DNA from: a beta proteobacterium AAP65
Lineage (GTDB): Bacteria; Pseudomonadota; Gammaproteobacteria; Burkholderiales; Burkholderiaceae_C
Assembly: GCA_001295865.1 (NCBI GenBank)
Contig: LJHW01000002.1
Coordinates: forward strand, 372,001-436,000
Direction: 5' to 3'
Length of the DNA stretch: 64,000 bases
In this document: positions 30,130 to 37,674 of the stretch, in pieces
How the letters are laid out: every line of letters begins with the position of its first letter
Numbering within the stretch: the stretch's first letter is position 1
Position numbers and translations under genes: made by a program
The notes under the pieces: generated by a model
Seen by the model: the letters and a program-made list of their open reading frames with translations, nothing else
Database searches by the model: none
What the model was told of the DNA's origin: nothing

Positions 30130-30195
30130 TTGTAACAGCCGCATTGTGGGGGCCTCAGCCGGCGGGTCCGGCGGAGGTCTGACCATCTGTTACAA
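30130..30195. promoter_or_regulatory. inverted TTGTAACAG pair in the ompR / SIMPL divergent promoter
   Basis: TTGTAACAG at 30130-30138 and its exact reverse complement CTGTTACAA at 30187-30195 are separated by 48 bases. GTAAC/GTTAC cores occur in known OmpR sites of enteric porin promoters. The two copies in an otherwise GC-rich 174-base spacer suggest operators for the neighbouring OmpR, controlling itself and perhaps the divergent gene. The repeats are seen; the regulator is inferred. Confidence 0.5.
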
Positions 30196-30289
30196 GTCTT
30201 TCGGCGCGGCTTCGAGCGCACTTTTTTCTGCGGGCATGCTCCAAACGCCAGCGCCACCACCGGCCCACCTTGGGCCCATTGAGGAAACC

Positions 30290-31066
30290 ATGAAAACAAG
30301 CTTGTCCACGCCCGCCTTCTTCAACGCCGCGCCGCGCCGTGCGCGCGCCCTGGCCGCCGGCAGCCTGGCGCTGCTGGGCACGGTGGCCCAGGCGCAGATG
30401 CTGCCGCCGCCGCAGAACGTGGTGAACCTGTCGGCCACGGCCAGCGTGGAGGTGACGAAAGACTGGCTCACCGTGGTCTTCTCGACCACGCGCGAGGGCA
30501 CCGAGGCCGCCGCCGTGCAAAGCCAGCTGAAGCAGGCGCTGGACGCCGCGCTGGCCGAAGCCCGCAAGGTGGCCAAGCCCGGCCAGCTCGAGGTGCAGAC
30601 CGGCGGCTTTTCGCTCACGCCGCGTTATGCGCCGCCCAACCCCAGGACGCCGGGCGTGCCCGCTGGCATCAACGGCTGGCAGGGCCGCACCGAACTGGTG
30701 GTGGAAGGGCGCGACGTGCAGACCATCGCGCAGCTGACCTCGCGCGTGCAGACGCTCACCATCGCACGCGTGGGCTTCTCGCTCTCGAACCAGGCGCGCG
30801 ACAAGGTCGAGGGCGAAGTGGCCGCGCAGGCCATCGCCAGCTTTCGCGCGCGGGCCGAGTCCGTCAGCCGGCAGTTCGGTTTTGGCAGCTACACGCTGCG
30901 CGAGGTGAACGTGGGCAGCGACGGCTCGCAGCCCATCGCCATGGCGGCCGCGCCGCGCATGCTGAGTGCGCGCTCCGTGAACATGGAAGATGCGGCCTTG
31001 CCGGTGGAAGCCGGCAAGCAGCTGGTGAGCGCCACCGTCAGCGGCAGCGTGCAGTTGGTGAAGTGA
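30290..31066 (+). CDS. exported SIMPL (DUF541) domain protein
   Basis: A 258-residue periplasmic protein with a signal peptide (about residues 1-35, cleavage after AQAQ) and a SIMPL domain: VVNLSATASVEVTKDWLTVVF, then a helix with AAAVQSQLKQALDAAL, GFSLTPRY, the ELVVEGRDVQTIAQLTSRV segment, and a C-terminal ATVSGSVQLVK strand. BP26 and YggE-type members of this family form ring-like oligomers or protect against oxidative stress, but a general function is not settled. The ATG at 30290 has AGGAAA upstream. A much longer frame upstream (to 28892) is antisense to envZ/ompR and not credible. It is divergent from ompR. Confidence 0.9.
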   Translation: MKTSLSTPAFFNAAPRRARALAAGSLALLGTVAQAQMLPPPQNVVNLSATASVEVTKDWLTVVFSTTREGTEAAAVQSQLKQALDAALAEARKVAKPGQLEVQTGGFSLTPRYAPPNPRTPGVPAGINGWQGRTELVVEGRDVQTIAQLTSRVQTLTIARVGFSLSNQARDKVEGEVAAQAIASFRARAESVSRQFGFGSYTLREVNVGSDGSQPIAMAAAPRMLSARSVNMEDAALPVEAGKQLVSATVSGSVQLVK

Positions 31067-31084
31067 GCCGGCGGACCGTCTGCA

Positions 31085-31855
31085 TCACTGCGCGGTCCAG
31101 CCCCCATCCACCGCCCAGGCCTGGCCGCGCACGTTCTGCGCTGCCGGGCTGCACAGGAAGATCGCCAGCTCGGCCAGCTCTTCCGGCGTGGTGAACTGCA
31201 GCGAAGGCTGCTTCTCGGCCAGCAGGCGGCGCTTGGCCTCTTCATTGCTCACGCCCTCGGCAGCGGCGCGGGCGTCCACCTGCTTCTGCACCAACGGGGT
31301 CAGCACCCAGCCCGGGCAGATGGCGTTGACGGTGATGCCAGTGGTGGCGGTTTCCAGCGCCGCGGCCTTGGTCAGGCCGACGATGCCGTGTTTGGCGGCC
31401 ACGTAGGCGCTCTTGTTGGCCGAGGCCACCAGGCCGTGGGCCGAGGCCACGTTGATGATGCGGCCCCACTTGCGCGCGCGCATGCCGGGCAGGGCGGCGC
31501 GCATCGTGTGGAAGGCCGAGCTGAGGTTGATGGCGATGATGGCGTCCCAGCGTTCCACCGGAAAGTCTTCCACCGGCGCCACGAACTGGATGCCGGCGTT
31601 GTTGACCAGGATGTCGCAGCTGCCGAGCTGCTGCTCGCAGGCGCGCACCATCGCCTCGATCTCAGCCGGCTTGCTCATGTCGGCACCGTGGTGGGCGGCC
31701 TCGGGGTCGTGTTCACGCACCTGGGCCAGTGCCGCTTCGACATCGCCGAAGCCGTTGATCATCACGCGCGCACCGTGCAGCGCGAGCGTCTTGGCGATGC
31801 CCAGGCCGATGCCGCTGGTGGAGCCGGTGACGAGGGCGGTCTTTCCGTTGAGCAT
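31085..31855 (-). CDS. 3-hydroxybutyrate dehydrogenase (SDR family)
   Basis: NAD-dependent oxidation of D-3-hydroxybutyrate to acetoacetate, used when stored PHB is broken down. The 256-residue short-chain dehydrogenase has the cofactor loop TGSTSGIG (10-17), NNAG (85-88) and the catalytic S138, Y151 and K155 (NVASAHGLV, SAYVAAKHG). PGWVLTPLV and the C-terminal GQAWAVDGGWTAQ are signatures of the hydroxybutyrate-dehydrogenase branch. I use the ATG at 31855 (MLNGKTALVTG, AAGG upstream); in-frame ATGs at 31894 and 31903 are possible. A PhaR regulator and a decayed PHB depolymerase-like gene elsewhere in the window fit a PHB-accumulating host. Confidence 0.92.
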   Translation of the reverse strand: MLNGKTALVTGSTSGIGLGIAKTLALHGARVMINGFGDVEAALAQVREHDPEAAHHGADMSKPAEIEAMVRACEQQLGSCDILVNNAGIQFVAPVEDFPVERWDAIIAINLSSAFHTMRAALPGMRARKWGRIINVASAHGLVASANKSAYVAAKHGIVGLTKAAALETATTGITVNAICPGWVLTPLVQKQVDARAAAEGVSNEEAKRRLLAEKQPSLQFTTPEELAELAIFLCSPAAQNVRGQAWAVDGGWTAQ

Positions 31856-31920
31856 GCTGGGGGCCTTGGGCGGTGGTTGATACGATGAAGCCATTATTCC
31901 CATGCCCGCCTGACCCCACC

Positions 31921-32787
31921 ATGACCGAACCGCGCCTGGCCCATGTGCAATGCCTCGGAACTCGCGGCCTGCACCGCATGGCCTACTGGGAATGGGGTGC
32001 GGCCGACAACCCGCGCGTGCTGGTCTGCGTGCACGGCCTCACGCGGCAAGGGCGCGACTTCGACACCCTGGCGCGCGAACTCAGCAGCGAGTACCGCGTG
32101 GTCTGCCCCGACGTGGTGGGCCGCGGGCAAAGCGATTGGCTGGCCGACCCGGCCGGCTACGGCATCCCCACCTACGTGGCCGACATGGTGACGCTGGTGG
32201 CGCGCCTGAACGTGCCGCAGGTGGATTGGGTGGGCACGTCGATGGGCGGCTTGATCGGCCTGATGCTGGCCTCGCTGCCAGGCAGCCCGGTGCGGCGCCT
32301 GGTGATCAACGATGTCGGCCCGGCGCTGCAGGCCAGCGCGCTGCAACGCATCGGCAGCTACGTCGGCCTGCCGGCGCACTGGCCCACGGTGGAAGCCGCA
32401 GCTGATGCGCTGTGGGCCATCTCCCAAGGCTTCGGCCCGCACACGCGCGAACAGTGGCTGGCGCTCACGCGGCCGCAACTCAAGAGCGACGGTGCCGGCT
32501 TCAAGCCGCACTACGACCCGGGCATCGCCGTGCCTTTCCGCGCCGTGACGGGCGAGGTGGCCGCCGCTGGCGAAGCCGCGCTGTGGGCCGCCTACGACCG
32601 CATCAGCGCGCCCACGCTGCTGCTGCGCGGGGCCGAGAGCGACCTGTTGTCACCCGAGACCGCGTTGGCCATGACCGGGCGCGGCCCCCGCGCGCAACTG
32701 CACACGCTGCCGGGCGTGGGCCACGCGCCCACGCTGGTGGCCGACGACCAGCGCGCCGTGGTGCGCGAGTTTTTGCTGGCCCCGTGA
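31921..32787 (+). CDS. alpha/beta hydrolase
   Basis: A 288-residue cytoplasmic alpha/beta-hydrolase-fold enzyme. VLVCVHGLTRQGRDFD supplies the oxyanion region, the nucleophile elbow is GTSMGG (S107), an acid lies in LLLRGAESDLLS and the histidine in PGVGHAPTL. The substrate is not recognisable. The ATG at 31921 gives a standard length; the open frame extends 16 residues further. Its TGA overlaps the GTG start of relA (GTGA), so the two are translationally coupled. The 65-base spacer to the divergent dehydrogenase gene must hold both promoters. Confidence 0.9.
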   Translation: MTEPRLAHVQCLGTRGLHRMAYWEWGAADNPRVLVCVHGLTRQGRDFDTLARELSSEYRVVCPDVVGRGQSDWLADPAGYGIPTYVADMVTLVARLNVPQVDWVGTSMGGLIGLMLASLPGSPVRRLVINDVGPALQASALQRIGSYVGLPAHWPTVEAAADALWAISQGFGPHTREQWLALTRPQLKSDGAGFKPHYDPGIAVPFRAVTGEVAAAGEAALWAAYDRISAPTLLLRGAESDLLSPETALAMTGRGPRAQLHTLPGVGHAPTLVADDQRAVVREFLLAP

Positions 32788-35030
32788 AGACCGACGACAC
32801 CGCCACGCCCGGCGGTGCCGCGGCCATCGTGCACCTCGCCAGCGGTGAGCTGCCCGCAGGTGCAGCCGACCCCGTGCAGCGCGCCCGCGCCTTCGCCGAG
32901 CCGCTGCTGGCCGGCCAGGTGCTGGACACCGGCGAAGACGCCTACGCACACGCCGACGGCACGGCCGAGGTGCTGCGCCACATCGGCGGCGGGCCGGCGC
33001 TGTGCGCCGCGGCCTACCTCGTCTACGCGGGTGATTTCCTGCAGCGCCCTGAAGAGGTGGTGCACAAGGCCTTCGGCGAAAGCTACGCCAGCCTGGTGAC
33101 GCTGACGCGCAAGCTGGTGCAGATCCAGCGTGCCGCGCGCACTGCGCAGCCGGGTGAAGGCCTGCAGGGCCAGCAGACCGAACGTGTGCGCAAGATGCTG
33201 CTGGCCTTCAGCCGCGACCTGCGGGTGGTGCTGCTGCGCCTGGCCTCGCGCCTGCAGACTTTGCGCTGGCATGCAGCCAGCAAACTGCCTTGCCCCGAAG
33301 CGCTGGCCACCGAATCGCTGCAGGTCTTCGCGCCGCTGGCCAACCGGCTGGGCATCTGGCAGATCAAGTGGGAGCTGGAAGACCTGGCTTTCCGCTTCCT
33401 GCAGCCGCAGGAGTACCAGCGCATCGCGCAGCTCGTCGACGAAAAGCGCGCCGAGCGTGAACAGGGCGTGGCCGCTGCGCGCGAGGCGCTGGCCGCGCTG
33501 CTGGCCGGCGCTGGGCTGCAGGCCGATGTGCAGGGCCGGCCCAAACACCTCTACAGCATCTGGAAAAAGATGCAGGGCAAAGGCCTGCCCTTCGAGCGTG
33601 TGTTCGACACCCGCGCGCTGCGCGTGGTGGTGGACGACGTGGCCGCCTGCTACATGGCGCTGGCCCGCGTGCACGAGGCCTGGGCGCCGGTGGACGGCGA
33701 GTTCGACGACTACATCGCGCGCCCCAAGCCCAATGGCTACCAGAGCCTGCACACCGTGGTGCGCGGCGCCGATGGCCGGCCGCTGGAGGTGCAGATCCGC
33801 ACGCGCGCCATGCACGAACACGCCGAGCACGGCGTGGCCGCGCACTGGATGTACAAGGAGGCCGGTGTGAAGGGCTACGCCGGCGTCAGCGCCGCCGGCG
33901 ATTTCGAAGACCGCGTGGCCGAGGCGCGCAAGGCCGTGCTGCGCGAACTGCTGGCCTGGGAACGCGACTTTTCTGCACAGGGCCAGGCCGGGCAGGGGGG
34001 CGAAGGCGCCGCCGCTGCGCAGGTGGTGGAGAGCGACCGCATCTACGTTTTCACGCCCCAGGCCACCATCATCGACCTGCCCGTGGGCGGCACGCCGGTG
34101 GACTTCGCCTACGCGCTGCACACCGACCTGGGCCACCGCTGCCGCGGCGCCAAGGTTGATGGCGTGATGGTGCCGCTGGGCACACCGCTGCAGTCGGGCC
34201 AAACCGTGGAGGTGGTGTCGGTGAAAGAGGGCGGGCCGTCGCTGGACTGGCTCAACCCCGAACTGCGCTACCTGGCCAGCCCGCGCGCGAAGGCCAAGGT
34301 GCGCGCCTGGTTCAACGCCGAGCAGATGGCACAGACCGTCGCGCGCGGCCGCGAGGCCGTGGAAAAGCTGCTGCAGCGCCTGGGCAGCACGGCGCTGGAA
34401 CGCCAGGCGCTGGCCGAACGTCTGGGCTTCAAGAGTGCAGAAGCGCTGTTCGAGGTGGTGGGCAAGGACGAGTACTCGCTGCGCAACATCGAGAACCTGC
34501 TCAAACCCAGCGAGCCCGACCCGGAAGACGACAAGGTGCAGCTGCACCGGTCGCGCGCCGAGGCCGGCGGCGGACGTGGCGGCGTGCTGGTGGTGGGCAT
34601 GGATTCGCTGCTCACCACGCTGGGCAAGTGCTGCCGGCCGGCGCCGCCGGACGCCATCCGCGGCTTCGTCACCCGCGGCAAGGGCGTGGCCGTGCACCGC
34701 GCCGACTGCAGCAACCTGCGCCAGATGGCGCAGACCTCGCCGGGGCGGGTGATCGAGGTTGCGTGGGGCCAGCCCGGGGGCGACAAGGCGGCGGTCTACC
34801 CGATGGACGTGGTGATCGAAGCGGCCGACCGCGGCGGCCTGCTGCGCGACATCGGCGAGGTGTTCGCGAAGGAGAAGGTCAACGTGACGGGCGTGAACAC
34901 ACAAAGTGCCAAGGACGGCAGCACCGCGTGGATGACCTTCACGGTGGAAGCCACCGACGCGGCGCGCCTCGGCCCCGTGCTGGCGCACCTGGCGCGGGTG
35001 CCGGGCGTGCGTCACGCACGGCGGCGCTGA
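32784..35030 (+). CDS. relA: RelA-type (p)ppGpp synthetase
   Basis: Ribosome-associated GTP pyrophosphokinase of the stringent response. The 748-residue protein starts at a GTG overlapping the upstream stop. The N-terminal pseudo-hydrolase domain lacks a proper HD motif (YLVYAGDFLQRPEEVV in its place), so it should not degrade ppGpp. The synthetase domain has RPKHLYSIWKKMQGK and EFDDYIARPKPNGYQSLH; the acidic EFDD in place of SpoT's RxKD marks RelA. A TGS domain (YVFTPQATIIDLPVGGTPVDFAYA), a Cys-rich zinc-finger segment (GKCCRPAPPDAI...VHRADC) and a C-terminal ACT domain follow. Domain order and length are normal. Confidence 0.96.
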   Translation: MKTDDTATPGGAAAIVHLASGELPAGAADPVQRARAFAEPLLAGQVLDTGEDAYAHADGTAEVLRHIGGGPALCAAAYLVYAGDFLQRPEEVVHKAFGESYASLVTLTRKLVQIQRAARTAQPGEGLQGQQTERVRKMLLAFSRDLRVVLLRLASRLQTLRWHAASKLPCPEALATESLQVFAPLANRLGIWQIKWELEDLAFRFLQPQEYQRIAQLVDEKRAEREQGVAAAREALAALLAGAGLQADVQGRPKHLYSIWKKMQGKGLPFERVFDTRALRVVVDDVAACYMALARVHEAWAPVDGEFDDYIARPKPNGYQSLHTVVRGADGRPLEVQIRTRAMHEHAEHGVAAHWMYKEAGVKGYAGVSAAGDFEDRVAEARKAVLRELLAWERDFSAQGQAGQGGEGAAAAQVVESDRIYVFTPQATIIDLPVGGTPVDFAYALHTDLGHRCRGAKVDGVMVPLGTPLQSGQTVEVVSVKEGGPSLDWLNPELRYLASPRAKAKVRAWFNAEQMAQTVARGREAVEKLLQRLGSTALERQALAERLGFKSAEALFEVVGKDEYSLRNIENLLKPSEPDPEDDKVQLHRSRAEAGGGRGGVLVVGMDSLLTTLGKCCRPAPPDAIRGFVTRGKGVAVHRADCSNLRQMAQTSPGRVIEVAWGQPGGDKAAVYPMDVVIEAADRGGLLRDIGEVFAKEKVNVTGVNTQSAKDGSTAWMTFTVEATDAARLGPVLAHLARVPGVRHARRR

Positions 35031-35095
35031 AATGCAGCAAGACGGCGCGCGTGCTGGAGCGCGGAAAAACTTGATGTATAGTCACGGGATTCCCC

Positions 35096-35172
35096 AGGCG
35101 CGTAGCTCAGCTGGTTAGAGCACCACCTTGACATGGTGGGGGTCGTTGGTTCGAGTCCAATCGCGCCTACCA
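35096..35172 (+). tRNA. tRNA-Val (anticodon GAC)
   Basis: A complete cloverleaf. The acceptor stem AGGCGCG pairs with CGCGCCT, the D arm is GCTC...GAGC, the anticodon stem is CCACC/GGTGG around the loop TTGACAT (anticodon GAC), and the T arm is GTTGG-TTCGAGT-CCAAT. The discriminator A is followed by an encoded CCA. A TATAGT at 35077-35082 is a plausible -10 element 14 bases upstream. It reads GUC and GUU codons. Confidence 0.97.
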
Positions 35173-35190
35173 AATTCGGTAGAAGAAACA

Positions 35191-35221
35191 AGCACCTCGC
35201 GGCAACGCCAGGTGCTTTTTT
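35191..35221 (+). terminator. intrinsic terminator after tRNA-Val
   Basis: AGCACCT (35191-35197) pairs perfectly with AGGTGCT (35210-35216) across a 12-base loop and is followed by a run of six T. It lies 18 bases after the tRNA 3' end. It is the only classic intrinsic terminator with a clear T-run that I found in the window. Confidence 0.9.
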
Positions 35222-35248
35222 CTTGGCCCTGGCTCGGGTGTCAGCCAC

Positions 35249-35662
35249 TCACAGGCCGGCCCGCGCCGCAGCGTCCATGGCCACTTTGCCGCCCGCGGCT
35301 GCGGCCGTGCTGACGAAAGTGCCCCAGGCGATGTCGATCAGACTCAACGCCAGCGGCCAACTGCGCAGGGTGGCCAGGTTGGTGAGGTCGTAGGTCGCGT
35401 AGGCGAAGAAGCCGAACAGCGCCGCCATCGCCAGCGTGCGGGCCCAGGGCGCCCCGCCATCCTGCGGCGCCACGGCGAAGATCACCACGCCCATCGCATA
35501 CAGCAGGTAGAAGAGCACGGCCACGCCCATGCGCGGTTCATCGGCCATCAGGTGGCCGATGCCCTGCGTGTACATCGGCTTGGCGATGGAGCCCAGCCAC
35601 AGCAGGTCCAGCAGCACCATCACGGCGGCCGTGCCGGCATAAGCGGCGAAGTATCGGGTCAT
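35249..35662 (-). CDS. DUF2177 family integral membrane protein
   Basis: A 137-residue protein with four predicted hydrophobic helices: YAGTAAVMVLLDLLWLG, AVLFYLLYAMGVVIFAV, TLAMAALFGFFAYATYDL and ALSLIDIAWGTFVSTAAA. The LDLLWLG, FAYATYDLTNLAT and DIAWGT motifs are diagnostic for DUF2177, whose function is unknown. The ATG at 35662 is chosen because AAGG lies upstream. It converges on the tRNA and is separated from the divergent PRC-barrel gene by a 220-base spacer in which I see no clear promoter or hairpin. Confidence 0.88.
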   Translation of the reverse strand: MTRYFAAYAGTAAVMVLLDLLWLGSIAKPMYTQGIGHLMADEPRMGVAVLFYLLYAMGVVIFAVAPQDGGAPWARTLAMAALFGFFAYATYDLTNLATLRSWPLALSLIDIAWGTFVSTAAAAGGKVAMDAAARAGL

Positions 35663-35882
35663 GCGCACCTTGCTGATCGGCCCACGTTGGGGCCCTGCGC
35701 TGCCGATGATGGCTCAGGGATGCTGCGTCCGCCGTGCGGCGGCGCACAGCGCCCGCGCGGCCCATCCACACCCGGGGTGCGTTGCCCCACAGACCCCGCC
35801 AGGCGGCTTCCCTAAGGTGGGCAGCAAGCGCCAGGACCAGCCCGGTTCTGTGTCGCCTTCACCTGAAAGCCAAGGACACAGC

Positions 35883-36293
35883 ATGCAAACCAACGACAGC
35901 ACACGCAGCACCGCCGCCCTGCACATGGGCAACGGCTCCGGCCCTGGCCCGGCGCTGATGGGCGCCCACACGCTGCTGGGCAACGACGTCTGCAACAAAG
36001 ACGGCGAAGACCTGGGCAACATCAAGGAGTTCATGATCGACATGTCCACGGGCCACGTGAGCTACGCGGTGTTGTCTTTCGGCGGCCTGCTCGGCATGGG
36101 CGACAAGCTCTTCGCCGTGCCCTGGGCCGCGCTGAAGCTGGACACCGTGAACAAGCGCTTCACGCTCGACGTGCCCAAGGCCACGCTGAAAGACGCCCCG
36201 GGCTTCGACCAGGACCACTGGCCGGCCATGTCCGACCGGGCTTGGGCCAGCGGCGTGCACAAGTTCTACGGCACGCCTTACTCGGCCGGATGA
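35883..36293 (+). CDS. PRC-barrel domain protein
   Basis: A 136-residue cytoplasmic protein. About 25 Ser/Thr/Gly-rich residues precede a PRC-barrel domain: LMGAHTLLGNDVCNKDGEDL, then NIKEFMIDMSTGHVSYAVLSFGG, then KLFAVPWAALKLDTVNKRF. The C-terminus ends DQDHWPAMSDRAW, a tail frequent in stress-associated PRC-barrel proteins. PRC barrels mediate protein or RNA contacts; the partner here is unknown. AAGGA precedes the ATG. A decayed hydrolase gene follows 16 bases later. Confidence 0.88.
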   Translation: MQTNDSTRSTAALHMGNGSGPGPALMGAHTLLGNDVCNKDGEDLGNIKEFMIDMSTGHVSYAVLSFGGLLGMGDKLFAVPWAALKLDTVNKRFTLDVPKATLKDAPGFDQDHWPAMSDRAWASGVHKFYGTPYSAG

Positions 36294-36309
36294 AGCCGGG
36301 TCTGGCCCG

Positions 36310-36602
36310 ATGAGGCGGCGCCTTCGCTTCGCGGGCTGGGCGCGCAGTTTCGAGCGTGGGCTGGCCGCGATGACGCGCTTGGCCCTCGCCTCGGGCACTG
36401 CCGGCGCGCGGGCCTACTGGCTGTTCAGGCCACCCGGCGTGTTGCCTGGCGAGCGCCTGCCGCTGGTGTGTTGATGCTGCACGGCTGCAGCCAGGACTGG
36501 AGCGGCAGCGCGCAGGGCCATCCCTGCAGCGATGCCGCAGGCCCGGACGCCTCGCGCATGGCCTGCGCCTTCGCTGCAAAGCAGTTTCGCCAGCCGCCCT
36601 GA
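36310..36602 (+). pseudogene. remnant of a PHB-depolymerase-type esterase (frameshifted and truncated)
   Basis: The first frame (ATG 36310) reads 54 codons ending ARAYWLFRPPGVLPGERLPLVC and stops at 36472. The next frame, from 36474, begins MLHGCSQDWSG and stops at 36600. Joined, they give the PLV-(V)-MLHGCSQD segment that opens the catalytic domain of short-chain PHB depolymerase / LpqC-like esterases, where the usual text is LPLVVMLHGC.QD. A one-base gain or equivalent near 36469 explains the shift. The later catalytic domain (GxSxG, Asp, His) is missing altogether. Neighbouring genes are intact, so this is a decayed local remnant, not a sequencing error alone. Confidence 0.7.
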
Positions 36603-36627
36603 CGGCCGGGCCCTGCTGGGTTGGTTT

Positions 36628-37008
36628 TCAGCTCGGTGTGGGGGTGCCAGCCATGCGGTCGTGCCGCAGGAAGAACTTGCGCGCCAGGGCCACCAGCTGG
36701 GGCGCGGTGGGGTGGTCCACAGGCTCGTAGCCCGCGATGTGCGGCGCCAGTGCCGGGCGGTGCTTTTCAGCGTAATGGCGGAAGTCGGCGAGCCCGGTCT
36801 TCGAGCCCGTCACCAGCACTTCGGGGATGCCCGCCAGCGCGTCGCACACCGCGGCATAGAACTCGTGCTCGCTGCGCACGCCGCTGGCATGGCGTGCGGT
36901 GTGGTGGGTGTGGGCCTTGATGCGCTGGCTCTCCAGGTGTTCAGCATCGAACTGCAGGATCTCGGCGCTTTGGTGGTCGATGCGGAGCACGGCGTGGAAG
37001 GTGGTCAT
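36628..37008 (-). CDS. eRF1-like (baeRF) 'translational machinery' protein
   Basis: A 126-residue protein starting MTTFHAVLRIDHQSAEILQF with the KAHTHHTARHASG stretch, then EFYAAVCDALAGIPEVLVTGSKTGLADF and ending near DHPTAPQLVALARKFF. This matches small proteobacterial proteins annotated as translational machinery protein, related to the central domain of archaeal/eukaryotic release factor eRF1. Their role is not established; ribosome rescue or hibernation is suspected from homology. AAAGG precedes the ATG at 37008. A DksA/TraR-like gene lies 79 bases upstream on the same strand and may be in the same transcript. Confidence 0.75.
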   Translation of the reverse strand: MTTFHAVLRIDHQSAEILQFDAEHLESQRIKAHTHHTARHASGVRSEHEFYAAVCDALAGIPEVLVTGSKTGLADFRHYAEKHRPALAPHIAGYEPVDHPTAPQLVALARKFFLRHDRMAGTPTPS

Positions 37009-37087
37009 GGGTGCCTTTGGCAGGGTGAAAAGCAGGACGAAAGACGGCGCAGGTTTGCTGCGTTCGGAATGAAGGGCTGGGGATGTT

Positions 37088-37501
37088 TCAGGGCTGGGTG
37101 GCCGGCCAGCCACGCTGCTGCGTGCCGGCACCCGGCCGGCGCTCGTGGCTGCTTTCGCAAGGCACGCAGCGGCAGGCCCAGGGCTCGGCCTTCAAGCGGT
37201 CGAAGGGGATGTCGTTGTGGCAGTCGGCGCAGCTGCCGAATCCGGGCCCTGCCAGACGCGCCAGCGCGTCGTTCACGGCCTGCAGCTCGCGCTGTTCATG
37301 CGCTGTCAGCGCCGCAGCCACCACGCGCTCGGGTGCGCGTTGCGCTGCGTCGTCGCCATCCTGGGCCAGCACTTCGGCGGCGCGCTCGGCCGTGTTCAAG
37401 CCGTGCAGATGGGTCGCCAGTTGCGCTTGCAGGCCGGCCTGGCGCTGTTCAAGTTCGGCCTGCAGCCAAGCGCGCTGGCCGGCGGTGATGGGGATGCTCA
37501 T
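37088..37501 (-). CDS. DksA/TraR-family C4 zinc-finger protein
   Basis: A 137-residue protein whose C-terminal half has a four-cysteine zinc finger, CADC and CVPC, around HNDIPFDRLKAEPWAC, the hallmark of DksA/TraR proteins that bind the RNA polymerase secondary channel. The N-terminal half is helical (about residues 5-85, AWLQAELEQRQAGLQAQL) and could form the coiled coil, but the DxxDxA tip motif of true DksA is not seen; a GDDAAQ lies near the tip. This favours a DksA-like accessory protein rather than DksA itself. It is divergent from livG. Confidence 0.85.
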   Translation of the reverse strand: MSIPITAGQRAWLQAELEQRQAGLQAQLATHLHGLNTAERAAEVLAQDGDDAAQRAPERVVAAALTAHEQRELQAVNDALARLAGPGFGSCADCHNDIPFDRLKAEPWACRCVPCESSHERRPGAGTQQRGWPATQP

Positions 37502-37674
37502 ACGGTCTCCTGATGCAGGCTTTCAGCTTGCGCTTGCCGGCGGGAGCCCGCTTTGCGCCGCATCAAGGAGCCTAGGGTTTTGGATAACAGGGCAAGCGTT
37601 GGTGCAGTGCGGAAAAAGCGCCAAGCCGCGCTTAACATGGACCGAACCCTCTGCGAACGAGCATCCCCGACTGC

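Noticed and set aside
28892..30289. Upstream extension of the SIMPL-domain frame
   Set aside because: It runs antisense through envZ and ompR; the ATG at 30290 has a ribosome site and opens a signal peptide.
32412..32783. Upstream extension of the relA frame
   Set aside because: It overlaps the alpha/beta hydrolase in another frame; the GTG at 32784 gives the family length and a GTGA coupling.
35071..35220. Possible integration site (att) at the tRNA-Val gene
   Set aside because: No integrase and no repeat of the tRNA 3' end was seen downstream in the window; the following genes look native.
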